Part shown: one piece after another, positions 16,953 to 24,381 of the stretch | Numbering within the stretch: the first letter of the stretch is position 1 | Layout of the letters: the number at the start of each line of letters is the position of its first letter | Assembly: GCA_964390795.1 (NCBI GenBank) | Contig: CAYMLQ010000012.1 | Coordinates: forward strand, 1 to 42,337 | Source of the DNA: CAYMLQ01 sp964390795 | GTDB lineage: Bacteria > Verrucomicrobiota > Kiritimatiellia > RFP12 > UBA1067 | Reading direction: 5' to 3' | DNA length: 42,337 bases | Notes under the pieces: generated by a model | The model's input: the letters and a program-made list of their open reading frames with translations, nothing else | Database searches by the model: none | What the model was told of the DNA's origin: nothing | Position numbers and translations under genes: made by a program

Positions 16953-17825
16953 CTATTCAGTGCGTTCTTCACGTTTGAATGCGAGTCGGAGCATCCGGGG
17001 CGAACCCTCGTCCTCGTCCGGCAGGTCGACGACCAGGCGATCAGTTTCCGCGGTGACCGCTTCCAGCGCCCAGACCTTCCAGCAGGTCTTGTTTGTGCAG
17101 CCGGGCGGTTCGATATTCAACGGCAAGGTGTCGCCCTTGACGGACCATTTCCCCACCGCGCGATGCCGGCCGGTGTCGAGCTGGAAGGTACGGTCGGGCC
17201 GCAGTCGCAGCGACGATTTCCCGACGGGGAAGTCCTCGTTCAGGATGACCTCCCGTTCGGCCGCTTCGAGTACTGGTTTCTCGCCGTCAGCCGCGTCGAA
17301 CCAGATGTCCGCCGCCGTCAGCCGCCAGAAGCCGGCGGGTTCGTTGCGCTCGAGTCCGGCGCTTGGCCGTTTCGCGAGGCGCGCGGCCGCGCGCGCCGAT
17401 TCGGTCGGCCCTTCCGGGCTGACCACGGTCAGCCGCAGGCTCTGAAGCGCGCTCACGCCCTCGTCGGTCAGGACATGCGCAACAACCGTCATCGCGCCTC
17501 CGCCGCGCTTTGGAGAGACCTTCAGGATGACGCGGCCCTGCCCCTTCGGCGGCACCACGGAGGGCTCTGCCCGCACGCTGGTGCAGGACGCGCACGACAG
17601 GATACAACGTTCGACCGTCACCGTCTGCGAGCCGGTGTTCGTGAAGGGAAACGCGTGCTCGACGTGGGCTGCGGCGTTGGTCACATGCCGTTCCGCAGCT
17701 TGCTCTTTGAAATGCAGTCCGGCCCGCGCCGTTGCCGCGCCCGCCGCCAACGCGGCGACGACGAGAAGGTTGACGGTGTTCATCCTCGTGCGCCGGAGAT
17801 ACAGATGTCGGGTCTTCATAAGCAT
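16953..17825 (-). CDS. secreted DUF1573-type protein
   Basis: 290 residues. ATG 17825 is chosen because AGAGG lies six bases upstream; an in-frame ATG at 17783 is a weaker alternative. A basic n-region (KTRHLYLRRTRMN) precedes the hydrophobic core LLVVAALAAGAATARA, giving export. Residues 40-115 match DUF1573 (HYDIN-like Ig fold): an HAFPFTNTGSQTVTVERC strand, CASC, then VVPPKGQGRVIL. The remaining part has strands and a repeated phrase type (REVILNEDFPVGKSSL). DUF1573 proteins are common in Bacteroidota and PVC bacteria and have no known enzymatic activity. Gene order is tight: 10 bp after the phosphoesterase giant and 10 bp before the Fn3 giant. It may be an accessory factor of those proteins (inference). 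Confidence 0.7.
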   Translation of the reverse strand: MLMKTRHLYLRRTRMNTVNLLVVAALAAGAATARAGLHFKEQAAERHVTNAAAHVEHAFPFTNTGSQTVTVERCILSCASCTSVRAEPSVVPPKGQGRVILKVSPKRGGGAMTVVAHVLTDEGVSALQSLRLTVVSPEGPTESARAAARLAKRPSAGLERNEPAGFWRLTAADIWFDAADGEKPVLEAAEREVILNEDFPVGKSSLRLRPDRTFQLDTGRHRAVGKWSVKGDTLPLNIEPPGCTNKTCWKVWALEAVTAETDRLVVDLPDEDEGSPRMLRLAFKREERTE

Positions 17826-17835
17826 TGTTGTCCTC

Positions 17836-20800
17836 TCAATGGGACGCCGCTGCGCCCTCAACCGCTTTCAACTGGAGCTGAAGCCTGAAGAAGGCCTGCG
17901 TCGCCGGATCCTGCAGACGCCACTGCCACAGGCCGTTCGACAGGGAAGGCCCGACCACCGGCACATCCCATGACGCCCCCGCGCCGAGGGCGTGCGCGGC
18001 CCGCACGCGGATGTCGACGTCGTTCGTGCGCCCGCCCACCGCGACTGGCGTCGCGAGCCACGGCCCTGCCGAGTCCCAGCGGACCGTCATCAGCGCCTGC
18101 GTAGTGAGCGCCCCGCCGAAGGTGAAGGGGAACCCGTTGGCGAGGCCGTCGCCATCCGCGTCCGCCTCGAACCCCCGTTCCGAGCCGGCCCAGGCGGACA
18201 GGCTTTCGTCGGCCCATTGTTCATAGGCAGTCCTGACAACCGGTGCGAGCACCGTCAGACTGAAGTACTGCGCCGCCGTGGCACCGTCCGAATCGGTCAC
18301 GACGGCTTGCAGGTCGAGAACCCCGGCATCCCTGACGGCGGGCGTGCCGGCCAGCGTTCGCGTCGCGGGAGCAAACGTCAGCCAAGACGGCAGCTCGCTG
18401 CCGTCCGCACGGGTCACGCTCCAGACCAATGTGTCGCCGTCGAAGTCGTCCGTAAAGGCCGCGGCCGGCAGAGCGTGGCCGAACGACACGGTCGCAGCGG
18501 TCGTCAGGTTGGTCAGCGGTTGCGCCGGCACGGGCGCGGGATTGAAGACGTGGAGGGTTACGGTCAGCAGCCCGCCGCTGCGGCCGCTATCGTCGCGGAG
18601 CAGGTAGTCGAACGTATCCGTTCCCTTGAACCCGAGATACGGCAGATAGAGGAACCCGCCATCCGGGTCGAGCGTCACGTCGCCGGAATCGGGGCCGCGC
18701 ATGAGCCAGGCCTGTAGCCCGTCTCCGTCGGGATCCGAGTCATTGGCGAGCACGCCGGGAGCGCCGACTTCGAAGAGTCCGTTGGCCGCCGCGAAGTAGA
18801 CTTCGGACAAGCCTGCCGGAGCGTCGGGCACGGCGCCCACATGCAGCGCGACCGTCGCGGGCGCGGTGACCGCAGCGCCCTCGGCCAGTACGTAGGCGAA
18901 GGTGTCGTCGCCGTTCCAGTTGGGAGCGGGCGCGTAGGTGAAGGAGCCGTCCGCGTTTAGCACGAGCGTGCCGTACACAGGCGGCGTCACCACCTGCGGA
19001 ACCGCTCCCAAACGCCTGCGGTCATTGGCGAGGCAGCCGGGCGCGGCCGCATTCAGAACCTGATCCTCGTTGAGCGTGAAGGCGTCGTGGTAGGCGACCG
19101 AGGCTTCGGCCTCGACGCGCACGATGAATTGCGTCGCGCAGGTGCCGCCGTCGTCGTCCGACACGCGCAGCCCGACCGGGAAGACGCCCGTGCCCGCGAA
19201 GCGGTTGCTGACGTCAGCACCCAGCGTCTCCCACGTCCCATTGTTGTCGAAATCCCAAGCGAACGTGAGGATGTCGGCCGCGCCGGGATCAACCGCTTCG
19301 GCCCGGTAGGTGAAGAGCGGAGCGGTGTCCGGCAGCAGGGTGTCGGCGGGGACGCGGGCGAAACGCGGGGGAACATTGCGAACCGTGACCGTAACGTTGC
19401 CTGCGGCGACGGCGGTTTCGTCGTCGTGGATCGTGGCCGCGCAGACGAACGAGCCGTTGTCGGGAAAGGAGACGTCGAAGGTGCGGCTGCCCGAGCCGGT
19501 CAGCGTGGCGTAGGGTACGCTGTTGATCTTGAAGACCAGCGGATCGGCCGGGTTCGGGTCGCTTGCGCCCAAGCTCATCTGGAGGACTGTGCCCTCGTCC
19601 ACCGTGGTGGCCGTCGCATTCAGCGACAGGGTGACCGTCGGCGCGATGTTGGCGACCGAGTAGGTGGCGTCGACCGCCAGGCTGGGTCGCTTGAGGGAGT
19701 CGCCGTGCTCGCTGGAGGCGATCTCGACGCCGTCGTCGAACCAGCTCAGGTTACGGGGCCAGGTGGTCAGCAGGAAACCGTGGTTGGGGCTCCCGTTCTT
19801 CCATGCCGTCACGGCCGACGTCACGTCCTCGCTGCGAACCTCGTTGCCGTCCGGCACGTTGTCGGGGTTGAAGACGGCGATCTGCGGACCCACGCGGGAG
19901 CCGTACATACCGCCGCCCACGCTGTTCCAGGTGGAGTTGTTGGAGAAGCCCGTGTTCAGCCGGAAGATGCGAAACGCGTCGTCCGGCATGTTGCCGACCA
20001 CGTCAGCGTCGACATCGTCGAGGATGTAGAACGTCAGCGTCGCACGGTCGACGGCGGCGTCCGTCGGGATGCGCGTCGGCAGGGCGTCGCCCTCGCGGAC
20101 AGGCGCGGCAAACAGGTTGTCGAACCGGAGCAGGGCTTGGGCCGCAGGCTCGTCGCCGAAATCGAGTCCGTTCTCGGTGTCGTCATCCGCGTCCAGGATC
20201 GTGGACGCACCATAGCTGCTGCCGGCGTTAGCGGCTTTGATGCTCGTGTCTGTGACGCCTGTGTATCCGGCGGTGCCTTGGCGCAGGCTCAGCGCCAGTT
20301 GATTGGGCCGGTAGACGTAGTCCGACAGCCGCACGGTGAAGCTGAACTGGCTCGGATAATCCCCGAACGGCGCGCCCGGGTCGCCGAAAACGCCCTGCGT
20401 CGTGGAATAGGTCCGCGCGTCGACGCGGAACGAGCCGTCCGCCTGCTCGTTAAAGGTGTAGTACCGCAGCCAGCCGTCGCCGCCGTTGGGCGCGTCCTGA
20501 TAGTCGGTCAGGATCTCCTGAACCGGCAGGCCCCAATTGTTTGCGGAGGTCTGCTTGAACCAGCCGTGGAAGTGGCCACAATGGACCATGAAAATGTTCT
20601 TGTTGGTACGGACGAAGAGTTGGAAGAACGCCTCCGAGGTGGTTCCTCCGGGCATATAGAGCTGTTCGGCCACATCGTACCAGACTTGCGGGAAACGACC
20701 CGCCAGCACGCCCAGCGGTGCTCCGATGCTGCCCGCGTACTGCTCCGCATTCTGCATGTAGCGGTGCGTCGTCACCCAAACCGGAAGGTCGCGGTGCGCG

Positions 20801-21399
20801 TTGAGAACCCCCTGCGCCCAAGCCAGTTCGGCAGGCGGCGTTTCGACGCAGAGATGCAGGAAGAGGATACTTTGACCCGGCGCGTACTCCGCGATCTGGT
20901 AGTTGCTCAGTTCCGACGGCGAACAGCCCCTGTACCAGCTCGTTCCGGCGAACCTCTGCGGGCCGAAGAAAGCGCGGTAGTTCGTGCCGCTGGCATCGAA
21001 ATGGGAAGGATCGTAGGACGACGACGAACTGCCGTTCCCATAGTGAAAGTCATGGTTTCCTGGGCAGCAGCCGTAGGGGATGCCCGCAATGTCCAGAACG
21101 CGCATCGACACGTCCGCCCGGTTCCATTGGACCAGATCGTCGTGGTTGTCCGTGATGTCGCCGAGATGGGTCACGAACACGACGTTCAGCGCCTGGCGCT
21201 GGCTGACGATCCAGGCGGTCTGGTTGTCGAAGTTCTGCGGGTAGCTCTTGCTGTACTTCTGCGTGTCCGGCAGCGTGACGACCGTGAAAGGCGAAGTGGC
21301 CGCGCACGCGAACCCGGCGGCAAGCCAGACGAGGGCGGCTGTCCGCCCGAGCGCCTCCGTTGTCCTGACCTGCACTCGCTCCTGCTTGCTGTGCTTCAC
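17836..21399 (-). CDS. giant secreted metallophosphoesterase with DNRLRE, PKD and cadherin-like domains
   Basis: 1187 residues, GTG start at 21399. The GTG overlaps the TGA of the preceding gene (GTGA) and has GAGGTG five bases upstream. Signal peptide with core AALVWLAAGFACAAT. Calcineurin-like metallophosphoesterase at 35-320, with LPDTQKY, HLGDITDN, GNHDF, VTTHRY and CGHFHGW; all metal-binding motifs are present, so it is probably an active phosphomono- or diesterase. Residues 364-577 form a DNRLRE-like module (ADDDTENGLDFGDE, LLRFDNLF, VTSAVTAWKNGSPNHGFLL). Then Ig/PKD domains (580-765; FAWDFDNNGTWE), cadherin-like/VCBS repeats (770-955; NEDQVL, NWNGDDTFAY, FKGTDTFDYLL), a putative Ig domain (955-1050), and the C-terminal module (1057-1187) with EADADGDGLANG and QAFFRLQLQL. 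The substrate is unknown. Confidence 0.85.
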   Translation of the reverse strand: MKHSKQERVQVRTTEALGRTAALVWLAAGFACAATSPFTVVTLPDTQKYSKSYPQNFDNQTAWIVSQRQALNVVFVTHLGDITDNHDDLVQWNRADVSMRVLDIAGIPYGCCPGNHDFHYGNGSSSSSYDPSHFDASGTNYRAFFGPQRFAGTSWYRGCSPSELSNYQIAEYAPGQSILFLHLCVETPPAELAWAQGVLNAHRDLPVWVTTHRYMQNAEQYAGSIGAPLGVLAGRFPQVWYDVAEQLYMPGGTTSEAFFQLFVRTNKNIFMVHCGHFHGWFKQTSANNWGLPVQEILTDYQDAPNGGDGWLRYYTFNEQADGSFRVDARTYSTTQGVFGDPGAPFGDYPSQFSFTVRLSDYVYRPNQLALSLRQGTAGYTGVTDTSIKAANAGSSYGASTILDADDDTENGLDFGDEPAAQALLRFDNLFAAPVREGDALPTRIPTDAAVDRATLTFYILDDVDADVVGNMPDDAFRIFRLNTGFSNNSTWNSVGGGMYGSRVGPQIAVFNPDNVPDGNEVRSEDVTSAVTAWKNGSPNHGFLLTTWPRNLSWFDDGVEIASSEHGDSLKRPSLAVDATYSVANIAPTVTLSLNATATTVDEGTVLQMSLGASDPNPADPLVFKINSVPYATLTGSGSRTFDVSFPDNGSFVCAATIHDDETAVAAGNVTVTVRNVPPRFARVPADTLLPDTAPLFTYRAEAVDPGAADILTFAWDFDNNGTWETLGADVSNRFAGTGVFPVGLRVSDDDGGTCATQFIVRVEAEASVAYHDAFTLNEDQVLNAAAPGCLANDRRRLGAVPQVVTPPVYGTLVLNADGSFTYAPAPNWNGDDTFAYVLAEGAAVTAPATVALHVGAVPDAPAGLSEVYFAAANGLFEVGAPGVLANDSDPDGDGLQAWLMRGPDSGDVTLDPDGGFLYLPYLGFKGTDTFDYLLRDDSGRSGGLLTVTLHVFNPAPVPAQPLTNLTTAATVSFGHALPAAAFTDDFDGDTLVWSVTRADGSELPSWLTFAPATRTLAGTPAVRDAGVLDLQAVVTDSDGATAAQYFSLTVLAPVVRTAYEQWADESLSAWAGSERGFEADADGDGLANGFPFTFGGALTTQALMTVRWDSAGPWLATPVAVGGRTNDVDIRVRAAHALGAGASWDVPVVGPSLSNGLWQWRLQDPATQAFFRLQLQLKAVEGAAASH

Positions 21400-22316
21400 G
21401 GTGTCACCTCTTTCTGGCCGAGCGCCCGGATACCCTCCAACCCGCTGAAGGCGCGGGCGGGTACTTCAAACACCGCGTGTACCGTTTTTCCATCCCTCTT
21501 TACCCTGAGCGAATCGCGAACCGAGGAGGTGATCACTTCGTCATACATGTTCTCGAACATCCGCAGCAGCCCGGCCATGCCGCGCTCGCCTTGCTCGGCG
21601 GCCGACTCGCTGAGCGCCTGAAGCGTCACCTCCACACGCAAGCCACCCTCCTCGCTGTCTCGCGCCTTGACTTCGGCTCGGCTGAACGCGCCAGTCGGGG
21701 CGGCGGGCGTCCAGACCGCCGTCAGCCAGGCGCCGTCGGCTGCCGCAATGGTCGGCCGCTGAAGCTGGACGGCTTTCGTGTCCGCCAGGCGTTTGGCGTC
21801 GGCTGAGATCCGCAGCTTGTTCCCGTCGCGCGAGATCGCACAGGCGTGTCCGCTCGACAGCCGTTGCGCCCGAATCGACATCGTCGCGTCCGGCACTGCG
21901 CCTGCCGCCGGCAGGCGGTCACGCGCGACTTCGGGAAGCGGCGAAATGGATCTGCGAGCCGACCCTGCGGCGTCTGCAAGCGGAAGCGCCTCCACTGTCG
22001 CCAGAAGGTCGCTTCCCCAGTCGCCTTCGGCTTCCCACACGGCATTGCTCCAAGCGCCGTCGGGGGAGGTCGCCAGTGTGAGGCTCGTGCCAGACTGCCA
22101 GAGGTCATCCGCCCGATATCCCGGCACGACTTCGCGTGCGAGCAATTTCGCCAGCGGCCGGACTCTGACCCACTCCGCGCCCGCTGACCGCTTGGCGGCG
22201 GCCAAGTCCACATGGATACGCCATCCCTCTGAAGTCGCTGGCCGCTCCGCACAATGACCAGTCAGGACTGTGGCGACTGTTATTAATAAAAGGCGATTCA
22301 TCTCTATAAAAGACAT
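21396..22316 (-). CDS. secreted protein of unknown function, first gene of surface operon
   Basis: 306 residues. ATG 22316 is favoured: GGAG lies six bases upstream, whereas the second ATG at 22301 has only a weak AGAG. The hydrophobic segment LLLITVATVLTGHC indicates export; the Cys is preceded by His, so this is not a standard lipobox. The body is a mix of strands and charged helices with no motif that I recognise. The last 110 residues (SRAEVKARDSEEGGLRVEVTL, GMAGLLRMFENMYDEVITSSV, HAVFEVPARAFSGLEGIRAL) read like a well-folded conserved domain. The stop overlaps the GTG of the metallophosphoesterase gene, so both are probably translated together. Function unknown. Confidence 0.65.
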   Translation of the reverse strand: MSFIEMNRLLLITVATVLTGHCAERPATSEGWRIHVDLAAAKRSAGAEWVRVRPLAKLLAREVVPGYRADDLWQSGTSLTLATSPDGAWSNAVWEAEGDWGSDLLATVEALPLADAAGSARRSISPLPEVARDRLPAAGAVPDATMSIRAQRLSSGHACAISRDGNKLRISADAKRLADTKAVQLQRPTIAAADGAWLTAVWTPAAPTGAFSRAEVKARDSEEGGLRVEVTLQALSESAAEQGERGMAGLLRMFENMYDEVITSSVRDSLRVKRDGKTVHAVFEVPARAFSGLEGIRALGQKEVTP

Positions 22317-22355
22317 TGTTTACTCCGCTCTTGACCTGTGTTTCTGCTGGTATGC

Positions 22356-22371
22356 TGTTCATTGATGAACA
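22356..22371. promoter_or_regulatory. palindrome in the leader of the surface operon
   Basis: A perfect 7-bp inverted repeat, TGTTCAT-TG-ATGAACA, lies 40-55 bp upstream of the first gene of the surface operon (start 22316). Its size and symmetry fit a dimeric repressor operator or a small leader hairpin. No regulator gene is nearby. Confidence 0.35.
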
Positions 22372-22393
22372 CAGCGTAGAAGTTTCCTATGAG

Positions 22394-22399
22394 ACTATA
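22394..22399 (-). promoter_or_regulatory. candidate -10 of the surface operon
   Basis: TATAGT on the minus strand, 78 bp before the first gene of the surface operon. The sequence 17 bp further upstream (CTCACT) is a poor -35, so the promoter may be activator-dependent. A single CTTACC ends ten bases before it, but the 11-bp series seen at the phosphate promoters is absent. Confidence 0.3.
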
Positions 22400-22431
22400 A
22401 TCAGCACCTGGTAAGGAGTGAGTTTAATATA

Positions 22432-22475
22432 GAAGAGAGAGGCGCTTGCAAGGATTTGCAAGCGCCTCTCTCTTC
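22432..22475 (-). terminator. perfect 20-bp hairpin downstream of the small gene
   Basis: Arms 22432-22451 and 22456-22475 are perfectly complementary (20 bp) around the loop GGAT. On the minus strand it lies 47 bp after the stop of the 56-residue gene, so it probably ends that transcript and shields the surface operon. No long T run follows in either direction. Besides a terminator it could be a transcript-stabilising structure or an operator built from CGCTTGCAA half sites. Confidence 0.55.
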
Positions 22476-22522
22476 ATTCTACGGTGCCATCGCACCCGTT
22501 TAAGGTGCCGGCTTCGCGTTAC

Positions 22523-22693
22523 TCATTTTGGAAAGGGAATGAAATGCGCAGGGCCTTTTTGGGGTATACCCGGCCCCTCCGATATTTTTTCACCATCGGC
22601 ACGCTGGGCGACTGTCGCATAAATGTCTTGCGGCGGTTTCTTCTTTGACGCCCTTTTCTTAAAATAGATGAGCCATCGTTTTAGGATGAGCAT
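22523..22693 (-). CDS. 56-residue basic protein, unknown
   Basis: The start at 22693 is set by AGGAGG seven bases upstream, one of the best ribosome binding sites in the window. An in-frame ATG at 22756 has none. The product begins with a short hydrophobic/basic stretch (MLILKRWLIYFKKRASKKKPP) and continues hydrophilic with a Pro/Gly-rich end (GPGIPQKGPAHFIPFPK). The N-terminus could associate with the membrane; there is no signal-peptide cleavage site. It stands alone between two hairpins and has a structured leader, so it is probably an independent transcript. I do not recognise a family. It could also be a leader peptide, but nothing closely downstream supports attenuation. Confidence 0.6.
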   Translation of the reverse strand: MLILKRWLIYFKKRASKKKPPQDIYATVAQRADGEKISEGPGIPQKGPAHFIPFPK

Positions 22694-22712
22694 ACCGTGA
22701 CCTCCTGTTGAA

Positions 22713-22767
22713 ATGCGGAATGACGCCATCATGCGAAATACGTGTTGCAGTGGCATGTGTTCCGCAT
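22713..22767 (-). ncRNA. structured 5' leader of the small gene
   Basis: An 8-bp perfect inverted repeat (ATGCGGAA at 22713-22720, TTCCGCAT at 22760-22767) encloses a second pairing (GCCA 22725-22728 with TGGC 22751-22754). It ends 20 bases before the start codon of the 56-residue gene and just above its ribosome binding site, so it could control translation. It does not match a riboswitch class that I know. Confidence 0.35.
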
Positions 22768-22801
22768 GAGATCTACATTAACCTTTGTACCTTTCGACAC
22801 G

Positions 22802-22835
22802 AAAATGGGGTGGTTCACTTGCGCAAACCACCCCA
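22802..22835 (-). terminator. intrinsic terminator of the TonB operon
   Basis: Perfect 10-bp stem (22806-22815 with 22826-22835; TGGGGTGGTT/AACCACCCCA on plus), 10-base loop, followed on the minus strand by TTTTCG. It lies 171 bp downstream of the TPR gene stop and is correctly oriented to end the receptor-to-TPR operon. Confidence 0.65.
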
Positions 22836-22870
22836 AAAGTGACCGGCAGATACGCCACCCGGCGCACCGT

Positions 22871-22908
22871 GAAGGACGTTGGAAAAGGACTCTGAACGTC
22901 CATCCTTC
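22871..22908. repeat. imperfect hairpin in the 3' region of the TonB operon
   Basis: GAAGGACGTT (22871-22880) pairs with AACGTCC-AT-CCTTC (22895-22908), a 10-bp stem with a two-base bulge. It sits between the TPR gene and the terminator and may stabilise the 3' end of the mRNA. No T run follows. Confidence 0.3.
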
Positions 22909-23006
22909 AGCCGGCCTAAAGCCGTTTCAGATACCGCCTATTATGCATGGCCACATGAGGATTAGATTCTTTCGATGTGTGTTCTTTGTTAAGCGCCGAC
23001 GCGATA

Positions 23007-24371
23007 TTAGCTGCTCCGGCGCGCCGCCCGCTCAACCTGCTCGGCGTAGCGCTGGACGTCCTCGCGCGGCTTCAGCTCCAGCGCCCGCTTCAGGAACGGC
23101 AGCGCCTCCTGATACTTTCCGTTTTTAACAAGAAGCTGGCCGTGGCGCAGCCGCGCGTCCGCCTCGAACTTTTCAAGGCCTTCTGCACGTTCAAAAAAGA
23201 AGATGGCCTTCTCCATATTGGTCGCGGAATGGAACTGCCCCAGCAGGATCAGCGCGTCGCCGTCCAGCGGATCAAGTTTGACAATCTCATCGAGAATCCG
23301 TGCCTGCTCCTCGCCGGCCTCGTTCCGTGCGGCAGCCAAACGCGCCTCCAGTTTGAGCATCCGCTTGCGCTGCTCGTCCGACAGCGACGCGCCCGCATGG
23401 TCGGCAACTGTTTTTAGCAACCCCGCGGCCGCCGTGTAGGCGCTCCTGCTGGTGAGAACCTCCACGTTCCTGAGCTGCCGTCCGATATCCGGTTTGGCGT
23501 CGCGCGCCAAGGCGCGACCATAGACGTCGGCCGCCTGGTCGATGTGCCCTTCGTTGACATAGATGTCGCCCAGCGTATGGAGCGCAGCCACCGGCGTTTT
23601 TCCCGACAGGTCGAGCAGCTCGTAGATCTCCGCCGCCCGCATCGGCTGCTTCATTCCGAGATAGGCGTTGGCCTGCAGCAGAAGGTAGTCCTCCTTTGCC
23701 GGATCGAGGCGCAGAAGCTCATCGCACATCGCGATCGCCTCGCCGAACTTCTGCTGCTTAAAGAGCGTGCGGCAGAGACCGAGTTTCCAGTCAAGCGTCT
23801 TGGGCTGGAACATCATGGCCAACCGATAGGCGCTCTCGGCTGAGACGTATTGCTCTACCATGGTATACGCATAGCCGAGCAGGCCGTAGGTCAGCCCGTC
23901 GTTCACCCCCAGCTCAATACACGTGGTCAGAGGTTCGATTGCGGCTTCGAACTCACCCAGCCGGATGCGGATGAGCGCCACGTTCTTGTGTGCCCGCTGA
24001 AAGGAGGGGAACTTTTCGATCGCCGCCTGATAGCAGGCGACCGCATTCGTGAGCCGATCCTCCTGGAAGTGGATGTTCGCGAGCGTGAAATCAAACACCG
24101 CGCTCGACGAAGGCTTGATGTTTTTCTCCAGAAGAACAATGGCCTTGGCAGTACCGCCCTCCTCTGCCATCAGCTTCATCACCTTATCCATCAGTTCTTT
24201 TTCGACGACCGTCACGCGCGGCTCGATCTCGGCGCGCATGCCATAGGAACCCATGAAGGCTTTTTGGAACGCGGGCTCCTTCCAAAACGTTTCCGGCTGG
24301 TCAATCCATTCGTCCGCGCGAGCGAGCGCGGCGACGAGGGTGGTCACTATGAATATACTTGTCCGTCTCAT
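23007..24371 (-). CDS. periplasmic TPR protein of the TonB operon
   Basis: 454 residues. ATG 24371 has AAGGAG six bases upstream and is followed by a signal peptide (MRRTSIFIVTTLVAALARA, then DEW). The rest is helical repeats of TPR type from about residue 65 to the end (for example AVACYQAAIEKFPSFQRAHKNVA, TYGLLGYAYTMVEQYVSAESAY, KYQEALPFLKRALELKP). In Vibrio and other gammaproteobacteria the TonB2 cluster carries a TPR gene at this place, after tonB. It probably supports the energiser complex or the receptor in the periplasm. It is the last gene of the operon, 10 bp after tonB. TPR assignment is secure; the partner is inferred from position. Confidence 0.82.
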   Translation of the reverse strand: MRRTSIFIVTTLVAALARADEWIDQPETFWKEPAFQKAFMGSYGMRAEIEPRVTVVEKELMDKVMKLMAEEGGTAKAIVLLEKNIKPSSSAVFDFTLANIHFQEDRLTNAVACYQAAIEKFPSFQRAHKNVALIRIRLGEFEAAIEPLTTCIELGVNDGLTYGLLGYAYTMVEQYVSAESAYRLAMMFQPKTLDWKLGLCRTLFKQQKFGEAIAMCDELLRLDPAKEDYLLLQANAYLGMKQPMRAAEIYELLDLSGKTPVAALHTLGDIYVNEGHIDQAADVYGRALARDAKPDIGRQLRNVEVLTSRSAYTAAAGLLKTVADHAGASLSDEQRKRMLKLEARLAAARNEAGEEQARILDEIVKLDPLDGDALILLGQFHSATNMEKAIFFFERAEGLEKFEADARLRHGQLLVKNGKYQEALPFLKRALELKPREDVQRYAEQVERAARRSS

Positions 24372-24381
24372 CGATTTCTCC

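Larger units (their letters stand above)
22694..23006. other. 313-bp stretch between TPR gene and small gene
   Basis: Apart from the leader hairpin (22713-22767), the terminator (22802-22835) and the imperfect hairpin (22871-22908) listed separately, I see no gene. A promoter for the small gene should lie around 22768-22800 (minus strand GGTTAATGTAGATC), but no clear hexamer pair stands out. Confidence 0.4.

Noticed and set aside
19087..21621. 844-codon open frame on the plus strand
   Set aside because: It is antisense to the metallophosphoesterase gene. Its Arg/Gly/Val/Ala-rich product is the usual mirror of GC-biased codons; there is no domain and no ribosome binding site.
21396..22316. 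lipoprotein
   Set aside because: The Cys after the hydrophobic core is preceded by TGH; the -1 position of a lipobox should be Gly, Ala or Ser.
22394..22430. Pho-type box before the surface operon
   Set aside because: One CTTACC lies ten bases before TATAGT, but there are no further boxes at 11-bp steps; upstream is the hairpin arm.
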